From: CAYMLL01 sp964390645
GTDB taxonomy: Bacteria > Planctomycetota > UBA8108
Direction of reading: 5' to 3'
DNA length: 39,620 nt
NCBI GenBank assembly: GCA_964390645.1
Contig: CAYMLL010000028.1
Coordinates: forward strand, 1-39,620
Shown in pieces: positions 12,214-21,740 of the stretch. The notes beneath the pieces are model-generated. The model saw only the letters and a program-made list of their open reading frames with translations. It was not told the DNA's origin and searched no databases. Position numbers and translations under genes: made by a program. The stretch's first letter is position 1; the number at the start of each line of letters is the position of its first letter.

Positions 12214-12875
12214 ATGAGCGGTATCCAGGAACTTCAAGTCGTCTTCATCGGAGACCCGGCATGCAGCTGGTGCTGGGCCTTTCAACCGGTCGAAACGGCG
12301 TTCCTCTTCGAGTTTGGCGACAGGGTGCCCTGGCGCATGGTGATGGGCGGCCTCCGCGACCAGCCCGTGCCCGACGTCACCCTCGTCGTGCGTCACTGGG
12401 CGACGGCGCAGCGTGTCTCCGGGATGCCCTTCGAGCCCGCGATCTGGGAGAAACACGTTCTGCGATCGACCTACACCGCTTGTCGGGCGATCAAGGCCGC
12501 CGAAATCCGCAGCCCCGAAGCAGCGCGGCGACTGCTACGACGACTGCGCGAGGCCTTCTACGTCGAGCAGACGCCCATCGACGAGCTCGATCTGATCTTC
12601 ACGCTCGCCGGGGAGCTCGGCCTCAGCACCGAGGACCTGCTCGAGCAGATCGCCAGCGGCCGTGCCGAGTCGCTCTTCGCGCTCGATCGGGACGAGGCCT
12701 CCCGCCACGGCTTCGGCTTCCCGACGATTGTCATCCGCAAGGCGACGATGGAGCCGCCGACTGTCCTCGAAGGAGCGGTATCCTACCCCGAGGTGGTCGA
12801 GGCGCTGCTGAAGAGCGGCGTGTCGGCGCGCGCGCGCCCCCGCGGTCGCGGCCCCGCGCCCCACGGGGCGCGCCC
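12214..12875 (+). CDS. DsbA/FrnE-family thioredoxin-fold protein, interrupted by assembly gap
   Basis: A cytoplasmic-looking DsbA-family protein (no signal peptide) of the FrnE/2-hydroxychromene isomerase-like group. It has a thioredoxin strand followed by the redox motif C17-S-W-C20 in GDPACSWCWAF, a helical insertion (about 60-150) and the cis-proline segment GFGFPTIVIR. Probable role is thiol-disulfide exchange or isomerase-type chemistry; the partner is unknown. The ATG at 12214 places the first strand at the expected distance. Reliable sequence ends near 12828 (EALLKSGVS). After that the reading becomes Arg/Gly/Pro-rich artefact up to the 10-N gap. The likely continuation is in another frame at 12965-13183, so the true gene spans the gap. 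Confidence 0.8.
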
Positions 12876-12964
12876 NNNNNNNNNNGGGCCTCCCCGGCGC
12901 GGCCGCCCCCCGGGCGGGGGGGGCGGGGGTGCGGCGGGGGGGGGGGGCGGCGCGCGCCCCCCCA
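12829..12964. other. assembly gap 1 (10 N at 12876-12885) with low-quality flanks
   Basis: Ten Ns sit between about 45 bp of CG-only sequence on the left and about 75 bp on the right with G runs up to 13 long. Coding character stops at the left edge and resumes at the right edge in a different frame. Ten is a conventional placeholder, so the true gap size is unknown. No translation across this stretch should be trusted. Confidence 0.9.
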
Positions 12965-13183
12965 CGCTTTCGCGGCACGGCGCAAGACTGGGAGCGCCTC
13001 TTCGAGATACAGCCGCGCTTGACGCTCGCCGAGCTTCTCACCGTCACCACGATGACCGAAGCGCGCATCCGCAAGCACCTCGACGAGCTCGGAGTGCGGA
13101 ACCGAGGCGCGTTCTTCTGTCACAGCAAGGGCGATCCCGACAGCGAGGACACCGCCCACACCCCGAAGCCCGCAGCGGTCTGA
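12965..13183 (+). CDS. C-terminal fragment, probably of the DsbA-like gene
   Basis: After gap 1 one frame reads as a normal protein (RFRGTAQDWERLFEI, then LTLAELLTVTTMTEARIRK and HLDELGVRNRGAFFCH) and stops at 13181-13183. The segment looks like a small helical, winged-helix-like tail. It is in frame 2 whereas the DsbA part is in frame 1, which an unknown gap length would explain. It may be the C-terminus of the DsbA-like protein or the end of a second short gene whose start is lost in the gap. No start codon of its own is supported. Confidence 0.5.
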   Translation, partial: RFRGTAQDWERLFEIQPRLTLAELLTVTTMTEARIRKHLDELGVRNRGAFFCHSKGDPDSEDTAHTPKPAAV

Positions 13184-13259
13184 TCGAGGCGATCTGGCCG
13201 GGCGGCTCGAGCTGGCCGGGCGACTCAGCGCTCGACCGCCGTGGCCCTGCAGCCCCGGC

Positions 13260-14264
13260 TCATCGCTTGCGACGTCCGATGACCGAGCGGATCGCAGCGC
13301 TGTTCTCGTCGACGCTACGATCGCCGTCCGCGTCCCTGACGCCGCGAAATGTCCCGGCCGGGAAGTGTTCACTCTCCTCGGCACGGTAGGCGCCGACACG
13401 CAGGTGAGCGAGCAGATTGTGACCGAGCCGCCTCTCGCGTGCCTCGCGAAGAGCGCCGACGTCGAGCTCGGCGACGACGATCTTCTCGCCCGGCCCCGGA
13501 TCGGCCTGCGAGAGAATCCGACCGTCGAAGTCGACGATCATGCTGCCTCCGGGCCATGAGAACGGCGCGTAGTTCTCGAGCCGGGCACCCTGATTCGACG
13601 CGACGACGTACGCGAGGTTCTCGAGAGCCCGACAGCGGTTGACGACCGTCCACCAGTCCATCGGCTCGGTCGCACCCCACGGGTCCATGTACGCGGAGAC
13701 CCGGATCAGCACCTCGGCTCCGCCCAGCGCCAGCTGCCGGACCGCCTCCGGAAAGATCCAGTCGTAGCAGATCGCACAGCCAAGCTTGCCGATCTCCGTG
13801 TCGACAACCGGAAAGAGCTCCGCATCGTAGCCCTCGATGTCGTGCGGGCTCGCGTGAACCTCCCACGGGATCCACGGATTCACCTTGCGGTACTTCGAGA
13901 GGATGCCGTCCGGGCCGACGAGGCACGTCGTGTTGAAGACGACTCCGGGCCAGCGCGCGTCCGTCTCGAGGAATGTACCCGTCTGGATGTAGACACCCCA
14001 CTGCTTCGCCTTCGCGACGTAGCGCTCGGTGTGCTCGCACGGCAGTGGCACGGCCAGCTTCTCTCGCAGCTCGGCCGCCGTCGCGTAGATCGGCGCCGCG
14101 TGCGCGAACTCGGGAAACACGACCAGACGCACAGGATAGAAGGGCTCGTAGCCGACAACTGCCATATCGACCATTTGCAGCATGCGGTCGACGCGCGAGG
14201 CGATCTCGCCCCGGTCCCGTGGGCAGGAAAAATCGGTCTGGCACGCCGCGACGGCATATCTCAT
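13260..14264 (-). CDS. nitrilase-superfamily carbon-nitrogen hydrolase
   Basis: A 334-aa amidohydrolase of the nitrilase superfamily, which cleaves amide or nitrile C-N bonds through a Glu-Lys-Cys triad. The triad is visible: Glu52 in VVFPEFAH, Lys127 in SKYRKVNPW and Cys166 in GCAICYDWIFPE. Further family features are AYMDPWGATEPMDWW and NRCRALENLAYVVASNQG. The start at ATG 14262-14264 is chosen because GAGAGGA lies 8 bp upstream. A TTG start 8 codons earlier would overlap that ribosome-binding site. The substrate cannot be fixed from sequence; aliphatic amides or N-carbamoyl compounds are plausible. It is convergent with the DsbA-like gene and divergent from the FHA-like gene. Confidence 0.9.
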   Translation of the reverse strand: MRYAVAACQTDFSCPRDRGEIASRVDRMLQMVDMAVVGYEPFYPVRLVVFPEFAHAAPIYATAAELREKLAVPLPCEHTERYVAKAKQWGVYIQTGTFLETDARWPGVVFNTTCLVGPDGILSKYRKVNPWIPWEVHASPHDIEGYDAELFPVVDTEIGKLGCAICYDWIFPEAVRQLALGGAEVLIRVSAYMDPWGATEPMDWWTVVNRCRALENLAYVVASNQGARLENYAPFSWPGGSMIVDFDGRILSQADPGPGEKIVVAELDVGALREARERRLGHNLLAHLRVGAYRAEESEHFPAGTFRGVRDADGDRSVDENSAAIRSVIGRRKR

Positions 14265-14397
14265 GCAGTGGATCCTCTCACGAGTCAACGAAACCGGCTC
14301 GAACGCCGCGACGCGACGCTTCGTGGAGTCCCGGAGGACCGTCGATGGTCACTCAGCGACACGAAGCGTCAAGGAACTTGTCAAAACGAGGCACACC

Positions 14398-14982
14398 ATG
14401 GCGACTGACCGCTCCCTGATTCTGCTGCTGAACGAGCCCGACAGCGACAAGAAGCGGGTTGTCAAGATCGGCTTCGTACCCTTCGTCGTCGGCACGCAAG
14501 AGAACTCCGACGTACGAATCGAGAGCTCGAACCGCGCCATGAGATTGCGGGTCGTCCGCCGCGGCGGCCGCTACCGCATCCTCAAGGACGAGGGTGACAC
14601 ATCGGGGACGAAGAGATCCGGGGCGTGGCTCCACAATGGCGTCCAGATGCGCTACGGCGGAGTCTTCTTCCGCTTCTTCACGCACGCGCCCCCCCAGGGC
14701 GTGCTCGACGCGCGCAACGCTCAGATCGAGGTCGTCACGTCCCCCTGCGCTCGTGGCGGGGAGATCGAGCCGATCTGGAAACCGACCCGGCGCCGTCGCC
14801 CCAGGGTCCAGCCGTATCTGCCCCAATCGCTCGATCTGCCGACACGCGCCCACCCCAACGCCGTCCCCTGCGTGGCACCCACGATCGACCCCGCCGAGCA
14901 TATCGCGGGCCTGGAGAACCTCGCCGCACGTATCGACGATGCGCGCGAGCTCATCGAACGGCTCCGCTCGGAAACGTCGTGA
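14398..14982 (+). CDS. small FHA-like protein of unknown function
   Basis: A 194-aa cytoplasmic protein starting at ATG 14398-14400 with GAGG 6 bp upstream. Its first 100 residues look like a degenerate forkhead-associated (FHA) beta-sandwich: a strand run (LILLLNEP), then VKIGFVPFVVGTQENSDVRI in place of the usual GR...N-x-I, then ESSNRAMRLRVVRRGGRYRI in place of SRxH, and HNGVQMRYGGVFFRF near the end. The key Gly-Arg, Ser-Arg and His residues of phosphothreonine-binding FHA domains are not conserved, so phosphopeptide binding is doubtful. Residues about 115-160 are proline/arginine-rich. The C-terminal 35 residues form an Ala/Glu/Arg-rich helix (AEHIAGLENLAARIDDAREL). The FHA assignment is an inference from fold-like pattern only. 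Confidence 0.6.
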   Translation: MATDRSLILLLNEPDSDKKRVVKIGFVPFVVGTQENSDVRIESSNRAMRLRVVRRGGRYRILKDEGDTSGTKRSGAWLHNGVQMRYGGVFFRFFTHAPPQGVLDARNAQIEVVTSPCARGGEIEPIWKPTRRRRPRVQPYLPQSLDLPTRAHPNAVPCVAPTIDPAEHIAGLENLAARIDDARELIERLRSETS

Positions 14983-15030
14983 ACCGGGACGAGAATACCC
15001 GGAGCCACCGGACACGACGAACGGTCGCGA

Positions 15031-16149
15031 TCACAGGTCGAACGAGTAGCCGAGCGTTGCGAGGTACTGGGTGTCGCCGCGATTGAATCCCGGAGACGGC
15101 GTGTTGTCCCAGCGGTAGTTGAGCTGCATCGTGGCGACGAAGTTCTCCCAGACCTGAAAACGCACGCCCTGCTCCGAGGTGATGTAAAAATCCCGGACGT
15201 TCTCGAGCCCGGGGTAACCCTCCTGGCGATGGAAGAGCGACACCATGTCGCTCAGTGGCCAGTTCGCGACCACGGACCACCTGGCGGCCATGTAGCGGTT
15301 GTCGACCGCGACTCGAAAGTCCTCGTCGAAGAATGACAGACCGATCTCGCCGTAAACCTCGAGCTTGCTCAGGGAGTCCCCCTCGAGGTCGCCGGCCTGA
15401 ATCAGCTGGTAGCCGGGGCCGCCCGACACGGCCGTTCTCAGGTTGAGGTCCTGGAAACGGTCCGCCTCGAGCAATACAGCGGAATAGACGAAGAGACGAT
15501 CCGTCGCGAAGAAGTCGTACTTGATGCGACCCTTGGCGTTGCGCGCGGTGATACCGCCGCCCTGCTCGGAGTAGTTGTACGCGGTGCCGGCGGTCAGCCG
15601 CTGGCGCTTGCTACGCGCCTCGAAGTCGGCGTTGAGGTTGCCGTTCTTGGTCTGCGTGTTTCCGTCCTGGACGTTGACGCCCAGGTTGACGCTGCCACGA
15701 TAGGTCACGTGCCTGACAGCAGGCGGGTTGATCGCCACTACCCTGTCCAGGACCACCGCGTACGAGCCCTCGACGCCCCCGCCCGATCCCGAGAGGACCA
15801 GTCGACCCCGATCGTCCGGCCTCGAGGAGCCGACGATGGCCGAGTCGTCCTGGAGGACGAACCTGTGCCTGGCGGCGCTGCGGATCACCTTCACCTGCTT
15901 CCACTCGATGCTGACCTTGCCGCCGAACGCGGTCGCGATCGTCAAGGTCCCGTCGACCATGCTGTCGATCTGACCGACGACGACGCTGCCGTCCGCAAGC
16001 TCGACGCGGTCGCCCTGCGCGGCCCTGTCAGCTTCGGAGGCTGCCGCGACGTCCTGCCCGACCGGGCCCTCCTGCGCGGCGAGCCCCGAGGCGATGGCGA
16101 GAATCACTGCCGGCCACACGACCGGGATCCCTCGACGGGTCACTCTCAT
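15031..16149 (-). CDS. DUF481-family outer-membrane beta-barrel protein
   Basis: A 372-aa exported protein with a signal peptide (about 1-25, ending LAAQE). An N-terminal soluble part (about 40-150) has two short beta-rich units: VELADGSVVVGQIDSM, then FVLQDDSAIVGS. These resemble the small beta-barrel segments often found in planctomycete DUF481 proteins. Residues about 150-372 are the DUF481 barrel, with alternating strands such as GSVNLGVNVQDGNTQTKNG, LTAGTAYNYSEQ, and the C-terminal strand YLATLGYSFDL ending in a hydrophobic residue, as outer-membrane proteins do. The start at ATG 16147-16149 has GAGGAG close upstream and places the signal peptide at the N-terminus; longer frames up to 16272 add an unlikely Arg-rich extension. 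Function unknown. It has its own promoter region divergent from the giant secreted protein. Confidence 0.85.
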   Translation of the reverse strand: MRVTRRGIPVVWPAVILAIASGLAAQEGPVGQDVAAASEADRAAQGDRVELADGSVVVGQIDSMVDGTLTIATAFGGKVSIEWKQVKVIRSAARHRFVLQDDSAIVGSSRPDDRGRLVLSGSGGGVEGSYAVVLDRVVAINPPAVRHVTYRGSVNLGVNVQDGNTQTKNGNLNADFEARSKRQRLTAGTAYNYSEQGGGITARNAKGRIKYDFFATDRLFVYSAVLLEADRFQDLNLRTAVSGGPGYQLIQAGDLEGDSLSKLEVYGEIGLSFFDEDFRVAVDNRYMAARWSVVANWPLSDMVSLFHRQEGYPGLENVRDFYITSEQGVRFQVWENFVATMQLNYRWDNTPSPGFNRGDTQYLATLGYSFDL

Positions 16150-16455
16150 GCTCCTCGAGCCCCTTCTCTTCGCGATGTACCTGCAGGAAGCTCCCCGGAA
16201 CTCGCACCACGCACGCCCGCTCGAACCCCTTGAAGGCGGCGCCAATCTAGGCCCCTTCCGTCGGCCTGACAATCACTTTCTTCCCTGCGCCCGGACATTC
16301 CGATAAGGTAGTCAACTCCGGGTCAGGTGGGTTTTCGCCCCCTCCGAGGGGAACCGAGAAAGTGCTGGCTGATCTGCCGGCCGACCTCGAAGATTGGTGC
16401 CTCGGAGCCGCCCAGGGATCGGCTCGCCGCGCCGAAGAGTTCGAGAGGGACAGCG
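16150..16455. other. divergent 306-bp spacer before the first giant secreted protein
   Basis: No gene seen. It separates the DUF481 gene (-) from the lamin-tail/CotH gene (+). It contains a 13-bp perfect palindrome CCCCTC-C-GAGGGG at 16339-16351 just after TTTT, and a weak -10-like GATAAG near 16302. The strong ribosome-binding site GAGAGGGA for the plus-strand gene lies 5 bp before the ATG at 16456. Confidence 0.4.
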
Positions 16456-19400
16456 ATGACGAGATACGCCTTGCTGGTCACGATCGCACTGTTGATCGTC
16501 ACGCGCACGGTATTCGGCGGGCCGATCGTGATCAACGAAATCCACTTCGATCCGGCGGTCAAGGTCCTGCCGGAGGAGTTCATCGAGCTCCACAATCAGA
16601 GCGATGCGGAGGTCGACGTCTCGGGGTGGTTCTTCTCCAGCGGCATCTTCTTCGTCATCCCCCCCGACACGACGATTCCCGCCAACGGATTCCTCGTCGT
16701 CGCGGAGTCCCGCGCCCGCCGGGGGGCGGGCGAACGCGGCGGCCCCGCCCGGGCCCCCCCACCCACGCCCCCCCACCCCCCCCCCCCCNNNNNNNNNNCG
16801 CATGGTCGATGCCTTCGGCGTCGACGCGCTCGGTCCCTACGACGGACGCCTGTCAAACAGCAGCGACCGCATCGACCTGCGCAGCCCTGACGGCAACATC
16901 CAGGACACCGTCGACTACCAGGCGGCGTTTCCGTGGCCGATCGCGAGCGAGGGTGGCGGCAGCTCCCTCGAGCTCATCCACCCATCGCTCGACAACGACC
17001 TTGCCGGCAGCTGGCGCGCGTCAGGGCTCGTCGAGAGGCCCTTCCGCGAGCGTGTCTTCCTCCTGGAAAGCGAGAGCACCGGGTGGCGCTACCGCAAGGG
17101 TACGTCGGAGGCGTCCGACCCGATCGAAGCGTGGCGCGATCTCGACTTCCAGCTCGACGAGACGTGGCTCGCGGGCCAGACGAGCATCGGGTTCGGCGAT
17201 GACGACGACAACACCGTGCTCGACGACATGCGCGAGAACTACACCACGGTGTATCTGCGCCACACCTTCGACGTCGCGCTCCAGGAAGATGGAAGCCTGC
17301 CGCGTCTCCTGAAGATCGGCCTGTACGTCGATGACGGCGCGTTCATCTGGATCAACGGCGTCGACGCGCAGCAGTACAACACCCGCACCGACCCCATCAC
17401 CTACGATACACGGGCTCGCACGGGTCGCGAGGCGCGCTGGCAGCACCTCGATATCCAGAACGCGCACACCTTGCTGCGGGAAGGCGAGAACATACTCTCG
17501 GTCCTGGCGATGAACTCCTCGATCACCAGCGCCGACTTCTCGATCGACGTCGAGCTCTTCGTGCCCGGAACCGAGGACGAGGACCCGGACGCGCTCGCCC
17601 CTCCGACTCCCGGCGACCGCAACTCGGTGTACTCCGAGACCGCGCCGCCCCAGATCCGCCAGGTCGACCACCTCCCGACGCAGCCTACGAGCAGCGAGCC
17701 CTTCGTCATCACCGCCAAGGTCACCGATCCGGACGGTGTGGTCTCGGTCAACGTCGAGCTGCAGGAGGTGCGCGCAGGCGAGTACGTCCCGGCCTACCTG
17801 CCTCTGCCGCAGAACCGGCTGATCGGCGCCCCACAGACCGAGCGAGAGGTCAACCCGGAGTACGTGAGCCCGCAGAGCTGGACGACGATCGCCATGGTCG
17901 ACGACGGCACCGGTGGTGACGCGGTCGCGAACGACAGCATCTACACCGCCCTCCTCGAGCCGCGCGACCACCGAACGCTCGTCCGCTACAAAATCAGCGC
18001 GACCGACGCCGCCGATCTCTCGGTGACGGTCCCTTACCGCGACGATCCGTCCCTGAACTTCGCGCTCTTCGTCTCTGACGGCATTCCGGGCTACGAGACG
18101 ACGCGGCTCTCCGTTCACCCCGAAGGTCCGGGTCACGTCTATCCGCCCGAGGTGATGACCTCGATCCCGGTCTACACCCTCGCGACGCGGGCCGAAGACA
18201 TGACGCACGCCGTCGCATACAGCGGCGCCTTTCAGATCCCCAAGTCCAATGAACGCGCCCGGGACAAGTTCAACTGGAACGGAACGTTCATCTACGACGG
18301 TCGAGTTTACGATCACGTGACCTATCGCCTGCGCCAGGCAAACGACCGCTACGGCGGCTCCGGCAAGCGCTCGATGCGCATCCGCTTTCGAAAGGGCAAC
18401 TATCTGCGCGTACGCGATCAGTACGGCAAGCGCTACCCGACCCGCTGGCGCACGCTGAACACCGGCAAGATGTTCGACAACAAGCGGGTCGGGAATTTCG
18501 GCCTCACCGAGACGATGAATGCGCTCCTGTGGAACATGGTCGGCACGCCGGCCCCGTGGTTCCACACCTTCCATTTCCGCGTGATCGACGACACGGAGGA
18601 GGCTCCTGCAGACAACTTCGGTCAGTACCGGGGCGACTTCTGGGGCATGTTCAACGCCATCCAGGACTACGACCCCCGCTTTCTCTCCGCGCATGATCTC
18701 GACGACGGCAACCTGTACAAGCTGAAGGACGGCCAGTTCAACGGCAACGACCTCAGACGTAACCAGGGCCGCCGTGCCGTCACCACCGACCGCGACTTCC
18801 AGAACATCCGCTCGAGCCTGCGGCCGCAGCGCACCGACGACTGGCTGAACGCGCACGTGAACTACCCGCGCTGGTACCCCTACCACGCGGTCGTCGAGGG
18901 CATCCGTCACTACGATTTCCGCCCTGCCGACTCGCACTCGAAGAACCGTGCCTGGTACTTCGAGCCGGACTACGACGGCTCGGAATACGGCAGGCTGTGG
19001 ACGCTACCGTGGGACTCGGACGCGAGCTGGGGACCGAACTGGAACAGCGGCGTCGACTACACGAAGAATGCGATCTTCTCGGGACGCGGCAAGCCGGCCT
19101 TCAAGCAGGAATACCGCAACTTCATACGCGAGTTCCGCGACCTCGTCTGGACCCGCGGGGTGATCGAGACCATGATCGACGACCTCGCAGCGGCCGTCGA
19201 GCAGATGTCGATGGCCGATCGTGACCGCTGGCGCAACGGACCGGCCGACGCGGGTCGACAGGACTTCGGGTCGATGACCGCGAAGGTCAACGACATGAAG
19301 AGGTTCGCGTTCATCGGATGGTCCGGCGCCTCGGGTCCGACGGTGCCCGCAGGGGGGCGCGCGCGGCACCTCGAGAACCTGGCAAACGCGGAGGGTGACC

Positions 19401-20560
19401 GCACGAGGATCCCGAACACGCCGACGGTCACGGCGCTCGCTCCCGAGGGGTTCCCTGCCGACCAGTTGCGGTTCCGCTCGAGCCCCTTCACCGATCCCCA
19501 GGACGAGGACAGCTTCGCCGGCATCGTCTGGCGGCTCGGCGAGATCTCGTCTCCCGACCGACCCTTCGACCCGACTCGGCCCCGCCTCTACGAGTACCCG
19601 GCGCTCTGGGAGGTCCAGTCGGACGACTTCCTCGAGGAGATCGTCGTGCCGCGTTCGATCGTCGAGGAGGGACATCTCTATCGCGTACGCGTCAAGCACC
19701 GCGACAACAACAACAAGTGGAGCCACTGGTCCGACCCGAGCGAGTTCGTCGTCGGCGCCCCGACGATGATCGCCCCGCAAGTGGCCTCACTGCGCATCAC
19801 GGAGCTGATGTACAATCCGGATGCGGACTCCGACTTCGAGTTTCTCGAGCTCGAAAATGTAGGCGACGAGACCATCGATCTCTCCGGAGTCCGCTTCACC
19901 GACGGTCTCGATTTCGACTTCGTCGACGGTGACGTCGACACCCTCGGCCCCGGAGAGCGCGTCGTCCTCGTCAACGACCGCGTCGTCTTCGCTACACGCT
20001 ACGACACGACGGACATGCTCATCGCGGGCGAGTACGGAGGACGCCTCTCCGACTCCGGAGAGCGCATCGAGCTGACCTACGGCCGTGGCGAGACCATCCT
20101 CGCGTTCGAATACGACGACCTGTGGCTGCCGCTGACGGACGGGTTCGGACTCTCCCTCGTCATCGACAATCCGCTGGCGCCGGCGGAGACCTGGGGCAAC
20201 CCGGAGAGCTGGCGCTCGAGCAAACGATTCTGGGGCACGCCGGGCACGGACGACGCAGAAGGGCCCGAGGGCGGCTTCCAGCGCCACGGCGACCTCGACC
20301 AGAACGGCAGCAGGAACGTCAGCGACGCGGTCGCGATCCTGCGCTTCCTCGTCGGGGGAGAGGCGATCGAGCTCCCGTGCGGCGACGGCAGCCTCGACGA
20401 CGCGAGCAACCGCACCCTCCTGGACCTCAACAGCGATGGCCAGCACGACATCACCGATGGCATCCACCTGCTCACTTTCCTCTTCCGCGGCGGTGCCCCG
20501 CCCGCCCTCGGCGCCAACTGCGTGCATCTGGAGGCTTGCCCGGACGCCTGCGGGGGATAG
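16456..20560 (+). CDS. giant secreted lamin-tail / CotH-kinase / dockerin-like protein (interrupted by gap)
   Basis: About 1,365 aa plus an unknown missing piece. The signal peptide (MTRYALLVTIALLIVTRTVF) is followed by a lamin-tail domain from 16516 (VINEIHFDP, GWFFSSGIFFVIPP). This domain is cut by gap 2 at 16789-16798 and resumes in another frame at GPYDGRLSNSSDRIDL. Then come a carbohydrate-binding-like beta-sandwich (about 17083-17560: TGWRYRKGTSEA, NTVLDDMRENY, VDDGAFIWINGVD), an Ig-like segment (about 17640-18010) and a CotH-like spore-coat kinase region (about 18110-19200). The CotH metal motif is WDSD at 19010-19021. A fibronectin-like region (about 19420-19760), a second complete lamin-tail domain (about 19790-20240) and two dockerin-like repeats follow, GDLDQNGSRNVSDAVAI and LDLNSDGQHDITDGI. 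CotH proteins phosphorylate partner proteins in spores; lamin-tail domains are common in secreted proteins. The role here is unknown. Start is supported by GAGAGGGA 5 bp upstream. Confidence 0.88.
16711..16800. other. assembly gap 2 (10 N at 16789-16798) with low-quality left flank
   Basis: From about 16711 the sequence turns into C/G-only runs, with C runs up to 13, and then ten Ns. Coding resumes immediately at 16799. The lamin-tail domain stops being readable after LVVAESRA in frame 1 and resumes in frame 2. By comparison with the intact second lamin-tail domain, only a small number of codons appear to be missing, so the frame change is an artefact and not a real frameshift. Confidence 0.9.
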
Positions 20561-20698
20561 AGCCGTCGAGCTCTGAGCCGGCGCGAGCTCCACGCCGCCG
20601 GAGCCTCCGCACCGTCATGGCGACGGACGCCCGTGAAGGAAGCCGCCCGGCGACGCTGACCCGGTGCAATTCTCTCGACGACGTGAGAGCGACGAACG

Positions 20699-21691
20699 AT
20701 GAGCGCCCGACGGTTCTTCGAGCGATACTGGTTCCTCCTCGGCATGGCGGGCGCGATCGTCGCCGGCGCCGTGGCCCCCGGTGGCGGTCTCTGGCTGCGC
20801 GAGACGGGCGTCGCGCTGCCCGCACTCGTGGCCTTCACGCTGCTCGTCTCCGGCTTCACCCTCGACACCACGCGACTTCTCGCACGAGCCGCAAACGCCC
20901 GAGCGATCGCCCTCACCCTGTCATCGACCTACGTGGTCGCTCCGACGGTCGCCTACGTCGGCGCGCTCCTCTGCGGCCCGCCGCTCGACGGGCCCGACTC
21001 CGAAGGCGCACGCTTTCTCGAGGCGCAGATGATCATGGCAGCGCAGGCAGGCACGCTCGCATCGGCGCTCGCGCTGACGGCAGTCGCTCGCGGCGACCAG
21101 GAGCTGGCGCTCGTCCTCACCGTGCTATCGAACTTCCTGACCGCAGTGCTCACTCCGCTCGTGCTGCGCTTGTCGATCGGAGAGGATGTCTCGTTCCCGG
21201 TCGTCGAGATGATGGGACGCATGGCTCTGGTCGTCGTCGCCCCCGTGATCCTCGGTCAGCTGCTTCGCCACGCGCTCTGGAGCCGGACAGCTCGCGTGTT
21301 GCCGACCGTCCGTGTCCTGCCACGATTGATCATCCTCGCGTTTCTCTACACCGGCTTCTCCGCAGCGGCGAGCCACCTTTTCCAAGAGCCGCTCGTCGCG
21401 CTGAGGTTCCTCGGAGCGAGCGCGCTGCTTCACATCGCACTGCTCGCATGGACCTACGGGATGTCGAAGGCGCTACGCTTCGACCCGGGGACACGCGCGG
21501 CGGTTGTCCTCTGCGGCAGCCAGAAGACGCTGCCGAACGGCATCTATCTCTGGGAGCAGTTCTTCCGCACCAACCCCTACGGCGCGCTGCCGCTGGTCCT
21601 CTACCACGTCTTCCAGCTCGTGGTCGACACGCTGGTCGCACCGTGGTTCAACAGGCAGAGAGAGCGGGAGCCCTCGAACCGAACGCGCTGA
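20699..21691 (+). CDS. bile acid:sodium symporter-family (SBF-like) transporter
   Basis: A 330-aa inner-membrane protein with about nine to ten hydrophobic segments, the first near residues 11-30 (YWFLLGMAGAIVAGAVAP). It resembles the SBF-like/P7C3-type branch of the bile acid:Na+ symporter superfamily. The family motif CGSQKTLPNGI lies near residue 266. It probably moves an organic anion with sodium; the substrate is unknown. Members normally have 300-340 aa, so length is right. The start at ATG 20699 is followed directly by a short basic stretch and the first membrane segment; only a weak ribosome-binding site (GAGAGCGA) is visible. It lies 138 bp after the first giant secreted protein and could be co-transcribed. 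Confidence 0.87.
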   Translation: MSARRFFERYWFLLGMAGAIVAGAVAPGGGLWLRETGVALPALVAFTLLVSGFTLDTTRLLARAANARAIALTLSSTYVVAPTVAYVGALLCGPPLDGPDSEGARFLEAQMIMAAQAGTLASALALTAVARGDQELALVLTVLSNFLTAVLTPLVLRLSIGEDVSFPVVEMMGRMALVVVAPVILGQLLRHALWSRTARVLPTVRVLPRLIILAFLYTGFSAAASHLFQEPLVALRFLGASALLHIALLAWTYGMSKALRFDPGTRAAVVLCGSQKTLPNGIYLWEQFFRTNPYGALPLVLYHVFQLVVDTLVAPWFNRQREREPSNRTR

Positions 21692-21740
21692 CCGCAGTTC
21701 CCGATGCACGGAGCGACTACGATCCTGATTCGCGAAGCGA

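Noticed and set aside
16604..16890. Real frameshift in the first giant protein
   Set aside because: The frame change coincides with the N gap and artefactual C/G-rich flank, so assembly is the simpler cause.
17021..18937. 638-aa frame antisense to the first giant secreted protein
   Set aside because: No signal peptide or domain; the plus strand has lamin-tail and CotH motifs.
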